A stretch of DNA of 64,000 bases from Hymenobacter citatus. GTDB taxonomy: Bacteria; Bacteroidota; Bacteroidia; Cytophagales; Hymenobacteraceae. The stretch lies in assembly GCF_014333615.1 (NCBI RefSeq), contig NZ_JACSCY010000017.1:53234-117233 (forward strand). Direction: 5' to 3'. Below are positions 7,867 to 16,608 of this stretch, piece by piece (position 1 is the first letter of the stretch; each line of letters opens with the position of its first letter). The notes beneath the pieces were generated by a model that was not told where the DNA came from, did not search any database, and was given only the letters and a program-made list of their open reading frames with translations. The position numbers were made by a program, and so were the translations under genes.

Positions 7867-8580
7867 ATGCGCCAGCTCGTTATTGCCATCGATGGTCACT
7901 CTTCCTGTGGCAAGAGCACCACGGCCAAGGCCGTAGCTGCCGAGCTAGGCTACGCGTACATCGACACCGGGGCCATGTACCGGGCCGTGACGCTCTACCT
8001 GCTGGAGCACCACATTGCCTTCGACGACCTGCCGCGTATTGAGGAAGCCCTGCACCAGATGCAGATTTCCTTTAAGCGCAACCGCAAAACCGGCCGCAAC
8101 GAGCTGTGCCTGGATGGACACGTGCGCGAGGACGAAATTCGGCAGATGCGTATTTCCAACTCCGTGAGTGAGGTGTCCATAATTCCGGCCGTGCGCCACG
8201 CCCTGGTGCGTCAGCAGCAGCAAATGGGCCGCAAGCGGGGTATTGTGATGGACGGCCGCGATATTGGCACCACCGTGTTTCCGGATGCCGAGGTCAAGAT
8301 TTTTATGACGGCCGACACCCATACCCGCGCTGTGCGTCGGCAGGAAGAATTGGCCGTGAAAAACGAAGTGGTAGAGCTGGCCGACATCATCGACAACCTC
8401 GAAAAGCGCGACCACATCGACTCTACCCGCGCCGAAAGCCCCCTGCGCCGCGCTCCCGATGCCGTGTTGCTGGATACCTCCCACATGACCATTGATGAGC
8501 AGGTGGACTTTGTGCTGGAACGCGCTTCAGCTGCCTTATTTGCGCCTATGGCGGCGGGTAGTGAACGGAATGGCAGCTAA
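7867..8580 (+). CDS. cmk: Cytidylate kinase (CMP/dCMP kinase)
   Basis: Phosphorylates CMP and dCMP with ATP in pyrimidine nucleotide metabolism. The 237-residue protein starts MRQLVIAIDGHSSCGKST; the P-loop is residues 10-17. YIDTGAMYRA follows and VMDGRDIGTTVFPDAEVKIFMTAD is the conserved middle motif, with the LID arginines in TADTHTRAVRRQEE. The frame also opens with a GTG at 7834 that overlaps the upstream stop, but the ATG at 7867 gives the family's usual N-terminus. It is followed after 66 nt by ispH on the same strand, so the two could be cotranscribed. Confidence 0.95.
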   Translation: MRQLVIAIDGHSSCGKSTTAKAVAAELGYAYIDTGAMYRAVTLYLLEHHIAFDDLPRIEEALHQMQISFKRNRKTGRNELCLDGHVREDEIRQMRISNSVSEVSIIPAVRHALVRQQQQMGRKRGIVMDGRDIGTTVFPDAEVKIFMTADTHTRAVRRQEELAVKNEVVELADIIDNLEKRDHIDSTRAESPLRRAPDAVLLDTSHMTIDEQVDFVLERASAALFAPMAAGSERNGS

Positions 8581-8646
8581 GCGGTTATATCAGTAAAATT
8601 GCGCAGCCGGTTGGCAATTGGCGCTCTGTTTGCAGAACAAAAAGCT

Positions 8647-9528
8647 ATGAACATCATCATCGACAAAAATTCGGGCTACTGCTTCGGCGTTGAATTCGCC
8701 ATTCAGATGGCCGAGGATGAGCTGGCGCACGAGGAAACCCTGTATTGCCTGGGCGACATTGTGCACAATCGGATGGAGGTGGAGCGTCTGCACGCCCTGG
8801 GCCTGCGCATCATCGACCGCGAGCAGCTGGGCACGCTTCACGATTGCAAGGTCTTGATTCGGGCGCACGGCGAGCCGCCGGAAACCTACCAGCTGGCCAT
8901 GCAGAACAACCTGGAGCTGATTGACGCCTCGTGCCCCGTGGTGCTGAAGCTGCAAAATCGCGTGAAGCACGCCTTCGATATCAGCAACCGCCAGCAAGGG
9001 CAAATCGTCATTTATGGGCAGCCCGGCCACGCCGAGGTGGCAGGCTTGGCCGGTCAGACCGGCAACCAAGCCATCATTGTCATGAACGAGTCGGACCTGG
9101 ACCAAGTGGACTTTTCGCGCCCCGTTACGTTGTTCAGCCAGACGACCAAGAGCACGGCCGGCTTCTACCACATGAAGCAGGTGATTGAGGAGCGCATTGC
9201 CGCCGCCGGAGCCGACGGAGCCTCCTTCGACGCCAACGACAGCATTTGCCGGCAGGTAAGCAACCGCGAGCCCGCCTTGGCCAAGTTTGCCACCCAGCAC
9301 GACGTCATCGTGTTTGTGAGCGGCCGCAAAAGCTCTAATGGTAAGGCCCTGTTTGGCGTAGTCAACAAAACCAACCCGCGCAGCTACTTCGTGGAAAACG
9401 AGGAAGAGTTGCAAGACGACTGGTTCCAGGATGCACAGTCGGTAGGGATTTGCGGGGCTACCAGCACGCCCATGTGGCTGATGCAGCAGGTAGCCGACCG
9501 CATTGCTGAGATTGGCGAACTGGTATAA
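8647..9528 (+). CDS. ispH: 4-Hydroxy-3-methylbut-2-enyl diphosphate reductase
   Basis: Last step of the MEP isoprenoid pathway, converting HMBPP to IPP and DMAPP with a [4Fe-4S] cluster. The 293-residue protein has the three cluster cysteines: C12 (SGYCFGV), C96 (DASCPVV) and C201 (DSICRQVSNR). The substrate-binding RAHGEPP, YGQPGHAEV, TTKST, VSGRKSSN and GATSTP motifs are also present. An upstream in-frame TTG at 8599 is rejected because residues before MNIIIDKNSG do not match the family. A strong hairpin follows the stop. Confidence 0.96.
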   Translation: MNIIIDKNSGYCFGVEFAIQMAEDELAHEETLYCLGDIVHNRMEVERLHALGLRIIDREQLGTLHDCKVLIRAHGEPPETYQLAMQNNLELIDASCPVVLKLQNRVKHAFDISNRQQGQIVIYGQPGHAEVAGLAGQTGNQAIIVMNESDLDQVDFSRPVTLFSQTTKSTAGFYHMKQVIEERIAAAGADGASFDANDSICRQVSNREPALAKFATQHDVIVFVSGRKSSNGKALFGVVNKTNPRSYFVENEEELQDDWFQDAQSVGICGATSTPMWLMQQVADRIAEIGELV

Positions 9529-9552
9529 GCTAATTGATTGCAATACAGCAGA

Positions 9553-9589
9553 CAACTGCCCGGCTGGTGCCCTTCCAGCCGGGCAGTTG
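9553..9589 (+). terminator. Intrinsic terminator after ispH
   Basis: 15-bp perfect GC-rich arms (CAACTGCCCGGCTGG at 9553-9567 and its complement at 9575-9589) with a 7-nt loop. It lies between ispH and the DUF502 gene. It has no long T tract. Confidence 0.75.
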
Positions 9590-9656
9590 CTATAATAGGG
9601 TAGGGGGTATGGCATGATTTGCGCCCTGCCTTCTGCATAACTGCCGATTTCATTGC

Positions 9657-10232
9657 ATGCGTAAACTTGCTAACTATTTCCTGAGCGGGCTGCTGGTAGT
9701 GGCGCCCATCGCCCTTACCATCTACATTCTGATAGCCGCCTTCACCTGGCTCGACCACCTCTTTTACGTGGAAGGCGTGCCGGGACTGGGCCTATTGCTG
9801 CTGGCTGCGCTGATTACCAGCATCGGCTTCTTGGCCACTACCTTCCTGGTGCGCCCCTGGCTGACGATTACACAGCGGATGCTGCACCGTATGCCGCTGG
9901 TGGGCATCATCTATTCCAGTATCAAAGATCTGTTTGCGGCGTTTGTGGGCGACAATCAGAAGTTCAACCGGCCAGTACTAGTACGCACCAATTCCGAACT
10001 GCCATCTTATCGAATGGGCTTTGCCACCCAGGAAAACATTGTGGCCCTCGACCAGCCGCATTTGGTGGCCGTGTACTACCCGCACTCCTACAACTTTTCG
10101 GGGGAGCTGCAACTGGTGCCCATAGAGAGCATCACCTACCTCAACATCTCCAGCAGCGAGGCCATGAAGTTTATCGTCTCGGGTGGGGTATCCAGCATCC
10201 GGGGAGTGCCAGCCCCACGCGACGAGGAATAG
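9657..10232 (+). CDS. DUF502 family membrane protein
   Basis: A 191-residue protein with two N-terminal transmembrane helices (about residues 7-30 and 42-66), then the DUF502 hallmark TITQRMLHRMPLVGIIYSSIKDL and a cytoplasmic beta-rich tail containing RPVLVRTN, YRMGFAT, VAVYYPHSYNFSGEL and YLNISSSEAMKFIVSGG. DUF502 proteins are widespread and plastid homologues (COV/LCV) exist, but the biochemical role is unknown. It follows the ispH terminator, so it is likely a separate transcript. Confidence 0.88.
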   Translation: MRKLANYFLSGLLVVAPIALTIYILIAAFTWLDHLFYVEGVPGLGLLLLAALITSIGFLATTFLVRPWLTITQRMLHRMPLVGIIYSSIKDLFAAFVGDNQKFNRPVLVRTNSELPSYRMGFATQENIVALDQPHLVAVYYPHSYNFSGELQLVPIESITYLNISSSEAMKFIVSGGVSSIRGVPAPRDEE

Positions 10233-10280
10233 CAACGGCCCACCCTAACGCCGACGGTAGGGTAGGAAAACGGGCACGTA

Positions 10281-11126
10281 TTGCGCCGCCACAGTGTTCT
10301 AAAGGGCTATTTTCTCATTAGAATACCGCAGTTGAAAACTACACTTCATTTCCAGCGCTACGGGCACGGGCCACGGGTGGTGCTGGCGTTTCATGGCTAC
10401 GGGCAGGGGCATGGACATTGGCGCAGCCTGGTATCGGTGCTGGGCGAGCAGCGGGTGAGCGTGTACGCGTTCGACCTGTTCTACCACGGCCAGAGCCGCC
10501 TCAGCCGCACCGATGCGCCCCTCACCAAACAGCGCCTGGGCGACCTGCTGGCCGATTTCCTACGCGAACAGCAGATTGATACGTTTGGCCTATTGGCGTT
10601 CAGCATGGGGGCTAAGTTTGCCCTCACCGCGGCCGAGCGCTTCCCCGATAAGGTAGAGCAGCTCTGGCTGCTAGCCCCCGATGGCTTGCAACGGCAACTC
10701 TGGTACACATTGGCTACCGCGCCGCCGTTTATGCGCAACTTGCTGGGCCGTACGGTGCTGCGCCCGCAACGCCTGCTGGGCTTCATCGACTCGTTGCGGC
10801 AGCGGCGCTTGGTAGACGCCGGCCTGGTGCGCTTTGCCGAGTGGCAGCTCGATAGCCGCGAGAAACGCCTGCGCATCTACCGCAGTTGGGTAGGATTTCG
10901 CAAGCTCACGTTTTCGCTGAGAGCTTTGGCTCGCCTGCTAAACAGACGCCCTACCCCCGTCACGTTCTTCTTAGGCCGCCACGATCAGGTGATTCCGCAT
11001 GCGGGCTTACAGCAGTTTATTGCCACTCTCACCAACGCTCGCACGGTGTTACTAGAAACCGGACATGCCGGGCTGATCTACGAGGTAGCCGCCTACGTGC
11101 GCCGTCATCCGGAGGCGCAGTGGTGA
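10281..11126 (+). CDS. Alpha/beta hydrolase
   Basis: An alpha/beta hydrolase-fold protein of up to 281 residues. HGYGQGHGHW forms the oxyanion-hole loop, the serine in AFSMGAKFAL is the nucleophile elbow (GxSxG variant FSMGA), an acid lies in FFLGRHDQVI, and the histidine in ETGHAGLIYE completes the triad. The lid between about residues 130 and 210 is rich in arginine and leucine. The start is uncertain: I see no good ATG, and TTG codons at 10281 and 10332 are candidates, the second giving LKTTLHFQRYGHG. Substrate cannot be read from sequence. Confidence 0.85.
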   Translation: MRRHSVLKGYFLIRIPQLKTTLHFQRYGHGPRVVLAFHGYGQGHGHWRSLVSVLGEQRVSVYAFDLFYHGQSRLSRTDAPLTKQRLGDLLADFLREQQIDTFGLLAFSMGAKFALTAAERFPDKVEQLWLLAPDGLQRQLWYTLATAPPFMRNLLGRTVLRPQRLLGFIDSLRQRRLVDAGLVRFAEWQLDSREKRLRIYRSWVGFRKLTFSLRALARLLNRRPTPVTFFLGRHDQVIPHAGLQQFIATLTNARTVLLETGHAGLIYEVAAYVRRHPEAQW

Positions 11127-11158
11127 GGCAGTGAATGAGTGAGTCGAGGGTAGACAAG

Positions 11159-11188
11159 GTGTCGTCCTGAGCTTGCGAAGAACGACAC
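11159..11188. repeat. Short family A repeat remnant / terminator hairpin
   Basis: GTGTCGT...ACGACAC arms enclose CCTGAGCTTGCGAAGA, the outer motif of family A repeats. The hairpin is followed by TTATTTTG and sits between the convergent alpha/beta hydrolase and MFS genes, so it may act as a terminator. Confidence 0.6.
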
Positions 11189-11213
11189 TCTTATTTTGTC
11201 CGCTTTTTCTTAC

Positions 11214-12437
11214 TCAACGCCCGTAAAACCGATTAATCAGCCACGCCCCTCCGACAAACGCCAGCCCTACCCCGCACACGCCCAGCCAGCCAAAGGCTGT
11301 CCAGGCCAATCCGCCGGCGTAGGAACCTAGAGAGGCGCCGATAAAGCAGGCTGTCATATACACTGTGTTGAGGCGGCTGCGGGCATCAGGCACCAGCGCA
11401 AACACCTGCGACTGATTGGAAATATGCGTGAGTTGCTGGCCTACGTCGAGAATGACTACCCCAATAATCAGCCCGACGAGGTAGTGGCCGCCCAGCGCCA
11501 GCAGCACATAAGCGCCTAAAAAAAGCAAAATACCACCGCCCAACGCGTACTCGGCCCCGCGCTTATCGGCCGATTTGCCGGCCAGTGGCGCCGCCAATGC
11601 ACCCGATGCCCCAATCAGGCCAAAGAGACCAGCTGTGTCACTATGGTAGCCATAGGCAGGGCTTTCGAGAAAAAACACGAGAGTAGTCCAGAAGGCGCTG
11701 AAGCCCGCAAACATGCAGGCGCCCACCAGTGCCGAGCGGCGCAGCAGGGGTTGCTCGCGGGTGAGCTTGCCCAGAGAGCGGAGCAAATCCTTGTAGCTGC
11801 CGCTGAAAAGCGGTTGATGGCGAGGCAGCATCAGAAATAGAACAGCACTGAGCACCACCATGGTAGCGGCCGCGGCCCAGAACATAGTGCGCCACCCAAA
11901 ATGCGCCCCCACGTAGCCACTGATGGTACGCGAAAGCAAAATGCCAATCAACAAGCCACTCATTACCTTGCCCACTACCCGGCCGCGTTCCTGGTCGTTG
12001 GCGAGGTGGGCAGCCAAGGGCATCAAGAGTTGCGGTACCGAGGAAAATAAGCCGGTAAGCAGGCTGGCAAGCAGCATAATGCCGAAGCTAGGTGCTACAG
12101 CCACCACCACCAGACACGCCGCCGCGCCCAGCAATTGCAGGATAATCAGCTTTTTCTGTTCCAGCTTATCGCCGAGTGGCACCATAAACAAAAGGCCCAG
12201 CGTGTAGCCTACCTGCGTGGCCGTGGCTACCAAACTGGCCCTACCCTCAGTAATACCAAACGTGTCGCTGATTTCGACCAGCAGCGGTTGATTGTAGTAG
12301 AGGTTGGCCACCACCAAGCCACAGGTAATGGCCATAAGCCACACCAGCGCCGGCGCAATGGGCGGTTGGGTGGTAGGAGCGGTAGGCCGATCGGGGGCGG
12401 CAACAGCAAGTGGCACAGCGGCCGGCGAAGTAGGCAT
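11214..12437 (-). CDS. MFS transporter, drug-efflux type
   Basis: A 407-residue major facilitator with 12 predicted membrane segments. GLVVANLYYNQPLL in TM1, the loop motif PLGDKLEQKKLI, and GKVMSGLLIGILLSRTISGYVG in the TM4-TM5 region are typical of the YbcL/NepI-like efflux subgroup. A second-half motif GKSADKRGAEYALG repeats the loop-2 pattern. The cytoplasmic N-terminus is alanine/proline-rich. The open frame begins upstream at 12542, but the ATG at 12437 gives the normal short N-terminus and the longer region has no membrane-protein character. No regulator is adjacent, and the substrate is unknown. Confidence 0.88.
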   Translation of the reverse strand: MPTSPAAVPLAVAAPDRPTAPTTQPPIAPALVWLMAITCGLVVANLYYNQPLLVEISDTFGITEGRASLVATATQVGYTLGLLFMVPLGDKLEQKKLIILQLLGAAACLVVVAVAPSFGIMLLASLLTGLFSSVPQLLMPLAAHLANDQERGRVVGKVMSGLLIGILLSRTISGYVGAHFGWRTMFWAAAATMVVLSAVLFLMLPRHQPLFSGSYKDLLRSLGKLTREQPLLRRSALVGACMFAGFSAFWTTLVFFLESPAYGYHSDTAGLFGLIGASGALAAPLAGKSADKRGAEYALGGGILLFLGAYVLLALGGHYLVGLIIGVVILDVGQQLTHISNQSQVFALVPDARSRLNTVYMTACFIGASLGSYAGGLAWTAFGWLGVCGVGLAFVGGAWLINRFYGR

Positions 12438-12487
12438 AACACAAAAGCAAAAGGCACCCGAACAACTGGGGTTAGATCTACTAACCA

Positions 12488-12513
12488 CCAAGCGCCGGCA
12501 ATGGTTGTAGCGG
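12488..12513. repeat. Direct repeat, left copy (26 bp)
   Basis: CCAAGCGCCGGCAATGGTTG followed by TAGCGG recurs at 15495-15520 in the same orientation with one difference (A for G at position 16). The two copies bracket the AT-rich fusion gene. Confidence 0.75.
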
Positions 12514-12624
12514 CGTGTTTCGGGGAGAGTGCAGGCTAGCAAGGAGGTAGAGTAATACGCTGTCTGTAAGTGGTAAAGCCCGAGCCGTTCCTCAAAACTC
12601 TACAGGGGCAATTTTAAATTGTAG

Positions 12625-12632
12625 TAGTTTTG
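12625..12632 (+). promoter_or_regulatory. Bacteroidota -7 promoter element for the fusion gene
   Basis: TAGTTTTG matches TAnnTTTG and lies about 30 nt before the ATG at 12662. Confidence 0.55.
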
Positions 12633-12661
12633 AAAGCACCGCTCCGTATTCCTTTTAGCTA

Positions 12662-15451
12662 ATGCTTTCCACTACTTTCGCTATACAGAATAGACAACGC
12701 TTTGCTGACGAGCTACTTCCAGAATCCATAGCGCTTGTCGTTGATAATAGCACAGGAGTTTCCGATCCGGATACTACCCCTTGTGGTAATCAGTCGGATG
12801 TGTATTGGCTTACAGGATTACAGCAGGCGGGTGCTTGTCTGTTGCTCTTTCCAGAGCATCCTGATAAAGCGCTACGTGAAATACTATTTGTTCGGCAAAG
12901 CGATGAAGCAGCAGTGGCAGACATCGCACGCAGCACAGGAATTGCTACCATATACTGGCAAACCGAGGTGCTGCGTGTTCTCGGTAAGATGCTGCCGCTA
13001 GCTACCCATGTTTATCTTACTGCCAGCGAGCAGCCGCAGCCCGAAACTCCCAATTTGCTTGAGGCTAATGACATTGCGCGATGGTGCCAGCATAATTTTC
13101 CGCTGCACAACTATCAGCGGGCATCTCCGCTGCTTACCCGTCTGCGTCAACAGAAAACTCCGGCAGAACTCGTTATGGTGCGGCGTGCAGCGCATCTTTC
13201 AGTAGTTGGTTTCACAGAGGCAATCCGTAGCCTACGTGCCGGCTCTACGGTAGCGGAAGGTAGAGCAGCCATTCAAGCGGCATACCTTCCCTATGAGCAG
13301 GTCAATTGGGTAGGGCATCTGCAAGTGGTTGCGCCAGAAGAAGTTGCCAGCGGCCTTCGTTATCGGGATGGGCACGCACGTTGCCAACAGGCTGATACCA
13401 TACTGATTACGGCGGCTGCCTCCTGCCAGGAATACAGTGCGGGTTTCACGCGTAGCATCGCTTTCAACGGGAGCTTCACGCCACATCAACAGGAAGTATA
13501 CAGGGCAGTGCTACAAATCCAGCGGGAACTGCTGCTTTTTATCCGTGCCGGAAGGTATGGCTATACGATACAGGAGCAGTACCAGAAACTGCTTGTGGCG
13601 GCGTTGGTGCGTCTGAAAAAAATTACGGAAGAAGAGGCGCAGCAGCATAGTGCCGCATATCATGCGCAGCGGTACGGGCATTATAAGCTAACGGAAGGAG
13701 AATGCTCAGACACAGATGCAACACAGCTTCAGTATAGGGAATTACCTACCAAGGCAGTTGTTTTTTATGAGGTAGGAATTTGCATTGTCGATGAACAACT
13801 AGATATACGAATTGGTGATAGTTTGCTTCTAACAAAAGGACCCGTTGAATTATTAACGGAGACTGTTCCTACAGAAACGAAAAAACTAGAGAAGTGGCTT
13901 GGCAGCCCCACATTACAAAAACAAACAATAGCTACTGATCAAAATAAGCTAGCCAGTAGTTCTGCAGAAAATGGGGTGTTGCAAAAGGCTGGAGGAGTCA
14001 TCGGTAAATTATGGCAGTATGCTTACGTATTATTATGTATTCCTCTTTTGCTAGATCTTGGCTATTCTTATGTGCAGCATATCAATGTTCCGCACGATGG
14101 AGACATGGTAGCACTTATTTTACCTCGTTATTGGAATAGTATAGTACTAGAAAACCCGTTGGCACTTAAAGTGTTATTGCATGGCGAGCGATATTCTAAT
14201 CCTAATCGATATTTTGCACATCAGGCGCTCTACACCTATATGCGAAATATGCCGCTTATTTTGCAGCATTTCGTAGATGCGATATACAGCGTTTACATGG
14301 CCAGCGCAATAGCCAAAACGCTTTTTCAAGCCTTACTTATTGTAATGCTTTCATATTATATTTCAGATAGAGCTTCTGTGTATGGTAAATATTTTATTGT
14401 AGCTGCTGTTATCATTACGCCTTTTTTTCAAACAGCAGGTATCTATAATGGTCAGATGGGAATCATTGATCGTTCAATTACTTACACATTTTTTTATTCA
14501 TTTCCTTTAGGATTGTTACTCATCTATTTTATGCCAATATATAAGCAGGTGTTTTCTATGAGGAAAGAGAAAATATCCGTCTTATGGCATCTTTTTCTAC
14601 CTGTACTCGCGCTGGTGCTAGCCCTAAATGGGCCTCTGATACCAGCCGTAGCAGGCCTAATGTCGATTGGTATCATTACTTACCTAGTACGACATCACAT
14701 ACAGATGAATTCGTACATGACTATTTCGGTGAAAGATAGAGTCAAACTAGCCTATAGAGATATACCTAAAGGCGTTTTGTGGCAGATTGTATTTTTTATA
14801 TTTCTGTGTATATATTCATTGTATATCGGGACTTTCAATGTAGAAAACGTCAATGAGTTCGGATTAAAGGAATTGTATAAAAAGCTTATTGAAGGCTTGT
14901 GGTATGAGTTAGGTCAATATGCAGGCTTTCCATTACTGGTGTTGTCTGTTATTATTAATTTGATTATCATCAATCAGCTACCTCAAAACGACCGTACTCG
15001 CAGAATTATTACTGCTGCTAAATGGCTGTTAGTTTTGTCGGTTGTGTATATAGCGCTTTTGCCTTTCGGGGGTTATCGTACATATAGGCCGTATCTCTTG
15101 AGAAGAGATACGGTAATGCCAGTTACGCTGTGTTTGATGTATTTAGTAGGGGTTTCGTCTCTATATATTATATACTGCAAAAAGTTTTTGCATATAAGAT
15201 TTTACATATCATATCTATTTTTGCTAATTGCATTCTATTCTGTTAATGATATTTCTAATTTAAAGGAGAATAACTGTGAGGTAGATGCACAGAGAATCAT
15301 TGCTAAATCTCCTGATAAAATTGTTCATTTAGAACAGAATTGCTCTGTAATGGATTGGGGTACTATTACGGATTATAAAAGGTCGGAGGAGCAAAGTAAA
15401 ATGATGAAGTTTTGGAATATTACGAAGGAAGAGAAATTGTATTATCACTAA
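12662..15451 (+). CDS. Degenerate M24 (Xaa-Pro aminopeptidase-like) domain fused to a polytopic membrane domain
   Basis: One uninterrupted 929-codon frame. Residues 1 to about 398 align by eye with Bacteroidota Xaa-Pro aminopeptidases: an AMP_N-like part (QSDVYWLTGLQQAG) and a pita-bread part (FTRSIAFNGSFTPHQQEVY). Of the five metal ligands expected in the family (Asp, Asp, His, Glu, Glu), three appear replaced (T250, G261, G385) and two kept (H340, E370), so catalysis is unlikely. After a polar linker (about 400-445) come some 10-11 hydrophobic helices (about 452-862) and a polar C-terminal tail of about 65 residues. I recognise no family for the membrane part. The second half is visibly AT-rich with different codon use from the neighbours. 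Direct repeats flank the gene. It could be an anchored binding or scaffold protein, or a chance fusion; function is unknown. Confidence 0.75.
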   Translation: MLSTTFAIQNRQRFADELLPESIALVVDNSTGVSDPDTTPCGNQSDVYWLTGLQQAGACLLLFPEHPDKALREILFVRQSDEAAVADIARSTGIATIYWQTEVLRVLGKMLPLATHVYLTASEQPQPETPNLLEANDIARWCQHNFPLHNYQRASPLLTRLRQQKTPAELVMVRRAAHLSVVGFTEAIRSLRAGSTVAEGRAAIQAAYLPYEQVNWVGHLQVVAPEEVASGLRYRDGHARCQQADTILITAAASCQEYSAGFTRSIAFNGSFTPHQQEVYRAVLQIQRELLLFIRAGRYGYTIQEQYQKLLVAALVRLKKITEEEAQQHSAAYHAQRYGHYKLTEGECSDTDATQLQYRELPTKAVVFYEVGICIVDEQLDIRIGDSLLLTKGPVELLTETVPTETKKLEKWLGSPTLQKQTIATDQNKLASSSAENGVLQKAGGVIGKLWQYAYVLLCIPLLLDLGYSYVQHINVPHDGDMVALILPRYWNSIVLENPLALKVLLHGERYSNPNRYFAHQALYTYMRNMPLILQHFVDAIYSVYMASAIAKTLFQALLIVMLSYYISDRASVYGKYFIVAAVIITPFFQTAGIYNGQMGIIDRSITYTFFYSFPLGLLLIYFMPIYKQVFSMRKEKISVLWHLFLPVLALVLALNGPLIPAVAGLMSIGIITYLVRHHIQMNSYMTISVKDRVKLAYRDIPKGVLWQIVFFIFLCIYSLYIGTFNVENVNEFGLKELYKKLIEGLWYELGQYAGFPLLVLSVIINLIIINQLPQNDRTRRIITAAKWLLVLSVVYIALLPFGGYRTYRPYLLRRDTVMPVTLCLMYLVGVSSLYIIYCKKFLHIRFYISYLFLLIAFYSVNDISNLKENNCEVDAQRIIAKSPDKIVHLEQNCSVMDWGTITDYKRSEEQSKMMKFWNITKEEKLYYH

Positions 15452-15494
15452 TAGTATAAATGGAATAACGGGGTTGTGATACAACTACTGCCTG

Positions 15495-15520
15495 CCAAGC
15501 GCCGGCAATAGTTGTAGCGG
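15495..15520. repeat. Direct repeat, right copy (26 bp), also part of a hairpin
   Basis: 25 of 26 bases match 12488-12513. This copy also forms a hairpin with the preceding ACAACTACTGCC, so it may double as terminator for the fusion gene or the convergent AraC gene. Confidence 0.75.
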
Positions 15521-15526
15521 GACATA

Positions 15527-16444
15527 TTAAAGGCAGCGTTTGCGGTAGGCGCCCGGCGTGAGGCCTTCGGCTTGTTTGAAAAGCCGCTGAAAATAGGCTG
15601 TGCTGGTGAAGCCTACCCGGTAGCATACATCGGCCACCGAGGCCAGGGGCTGGCGCAGCAGGCGTTTGGCCTCGGCTAGGCGCTCCTGGTTGATGTACTC
15701 TACGGGCGTGATGCCCAGCTCCTGCCGAAAGACCCGGAAAAACGTGGCTTTGCTCATACAGGCCAGGTTGCTGAGCTTGTCGATAGTGAGCTTGTCGGCG
15801 AGGTGCTGCTTGATGTACTGCACCACCGCCGCAAAGCGGTGGGAGGTAGCGTGCTGGGCGTAGTTGTGAAAGAGCAGCTGCCGGGCCTGGGTCTGCATCA
15901 GGCGCACCAGCATTTCCTGGATAGTGAAGTTGGCGAGTACGTCCTTCACGCGGCCCGTATCGCGGGAGAGTTGCACAAGGCGCTCCAGGGTACCCGTTAG
16001 CTCCGGTGTGTTGGTGAGGTGGGCGTGCTCGGCGGTATCGAGGCGCCAGGGTAGGTGCGCTTCGGCGTGCGGGTATTCTTCGTTCAGCAAATCAACAGTT
16101 TGCCGGATGGTTTCCGTAGGAATGGCCACGGCCAGGCACTGGGTAGGGGCGTCCTCGGTGGCCTCCGGAAAGTCGATGACCATCGTCTGATCTTCGCCCA
16201 CCAGCACCGACTCGCCGGGCAGGTAGTCGAACGCCGGGCGACCGGGCAGGTGCATCACCTTTTTGCCGCGCAGCATGGTGGTGAGCACCAGGTGACCCAT
16301 GCTCAGGGGCACCTGCTCGGCTACGCGGTGCGTCTCAAACACGTTCAGCTCGAAGGCATCAAGCGAGTAAATCGTGCGATTTTCGACTAGCGTGGTCAGC
16401 TGCTCGTGGGTGTGGAGCGGGTGCGACAGGGTAGGGTGGGACAT
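15527..16444 (-). CDS. AraC family transcriptional regulator next to aldehyde dehydrogenase
   Basis: A 305-residue regulator with an N-terminal AraC_N-type sensing domain (LVLTTMLRGKKVMHLPG, FDYLPGESVLV) and two C-terminal helix-turn-helix units: LTIDKLSNLACMSKATFFRVFRQ (about residues 220-242) and SVADVCYRVGFTSTAYFQRLFKQAEGLTPGAYR. It is divergent from the aldehyde dehydrogenase gene across a 164-bp gap, and this arrangement is common for AraC activators of aldehyde dehydrogenases, so that gene is its probable target (inference). The ATG at 16444 is preferred to one seven codons upstream; either is possible. Confidence 0.9.
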   Translation of the reverse strand: MSHPTLSHPLHTHEQLTTLVENRTIYSLDAFELNVFETHRVAEQVPLSMGHLVLTTMLRGKKVMHLPGRPAFDYLPGESVLVGEDQTMVIDFPEATEDAPTQCLAVAIPTETIRQTVDLLNEEYPHAEAHLPWRLDTAEHAHLTNTPELTGTLERLVQLSRDTGRVKDVLANFTIQEMLVRLMQTQARQLLFHNYAQHATSHRFAAVVQYIKQHLADKLTIDKLSNLACMSKATFFRVFRQELGITPVEYINQERLAEAKRLLRQPLASVADVCYRVGFTSTAYFQRLFKQAEGLTPGAYRKRCL

Positions 16445-16608
16445 GGCGGGTGAGGTGTAGGGCAAACGGACAAGCTAGGTTTAGCTCTAGTAGAGGGAGG
16501 CCCAACTTGCGACAATAGAACGCTTTACTGCGAGAATAGTACATCTTTTTCAGCAGAGTAAAAAGTAGCTTGCCTCTATCCGAACACACTCTAAAAAATC
16601 CCGCTTTT

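Noticed and set aside
8590..9615. 341-codon minus frame opposite ispH
   Set aside because: Antisense of the ispH frame; includes the terminator hairpin and shows no family.
14000..15451. Reading the AT-rich half of the fusion gene as a separate gene with its own start
   Set aside because: No promoter box or clear start between the halves, and the frame is continuous through the linker; kept as one gene, though relatives could show otherwise.
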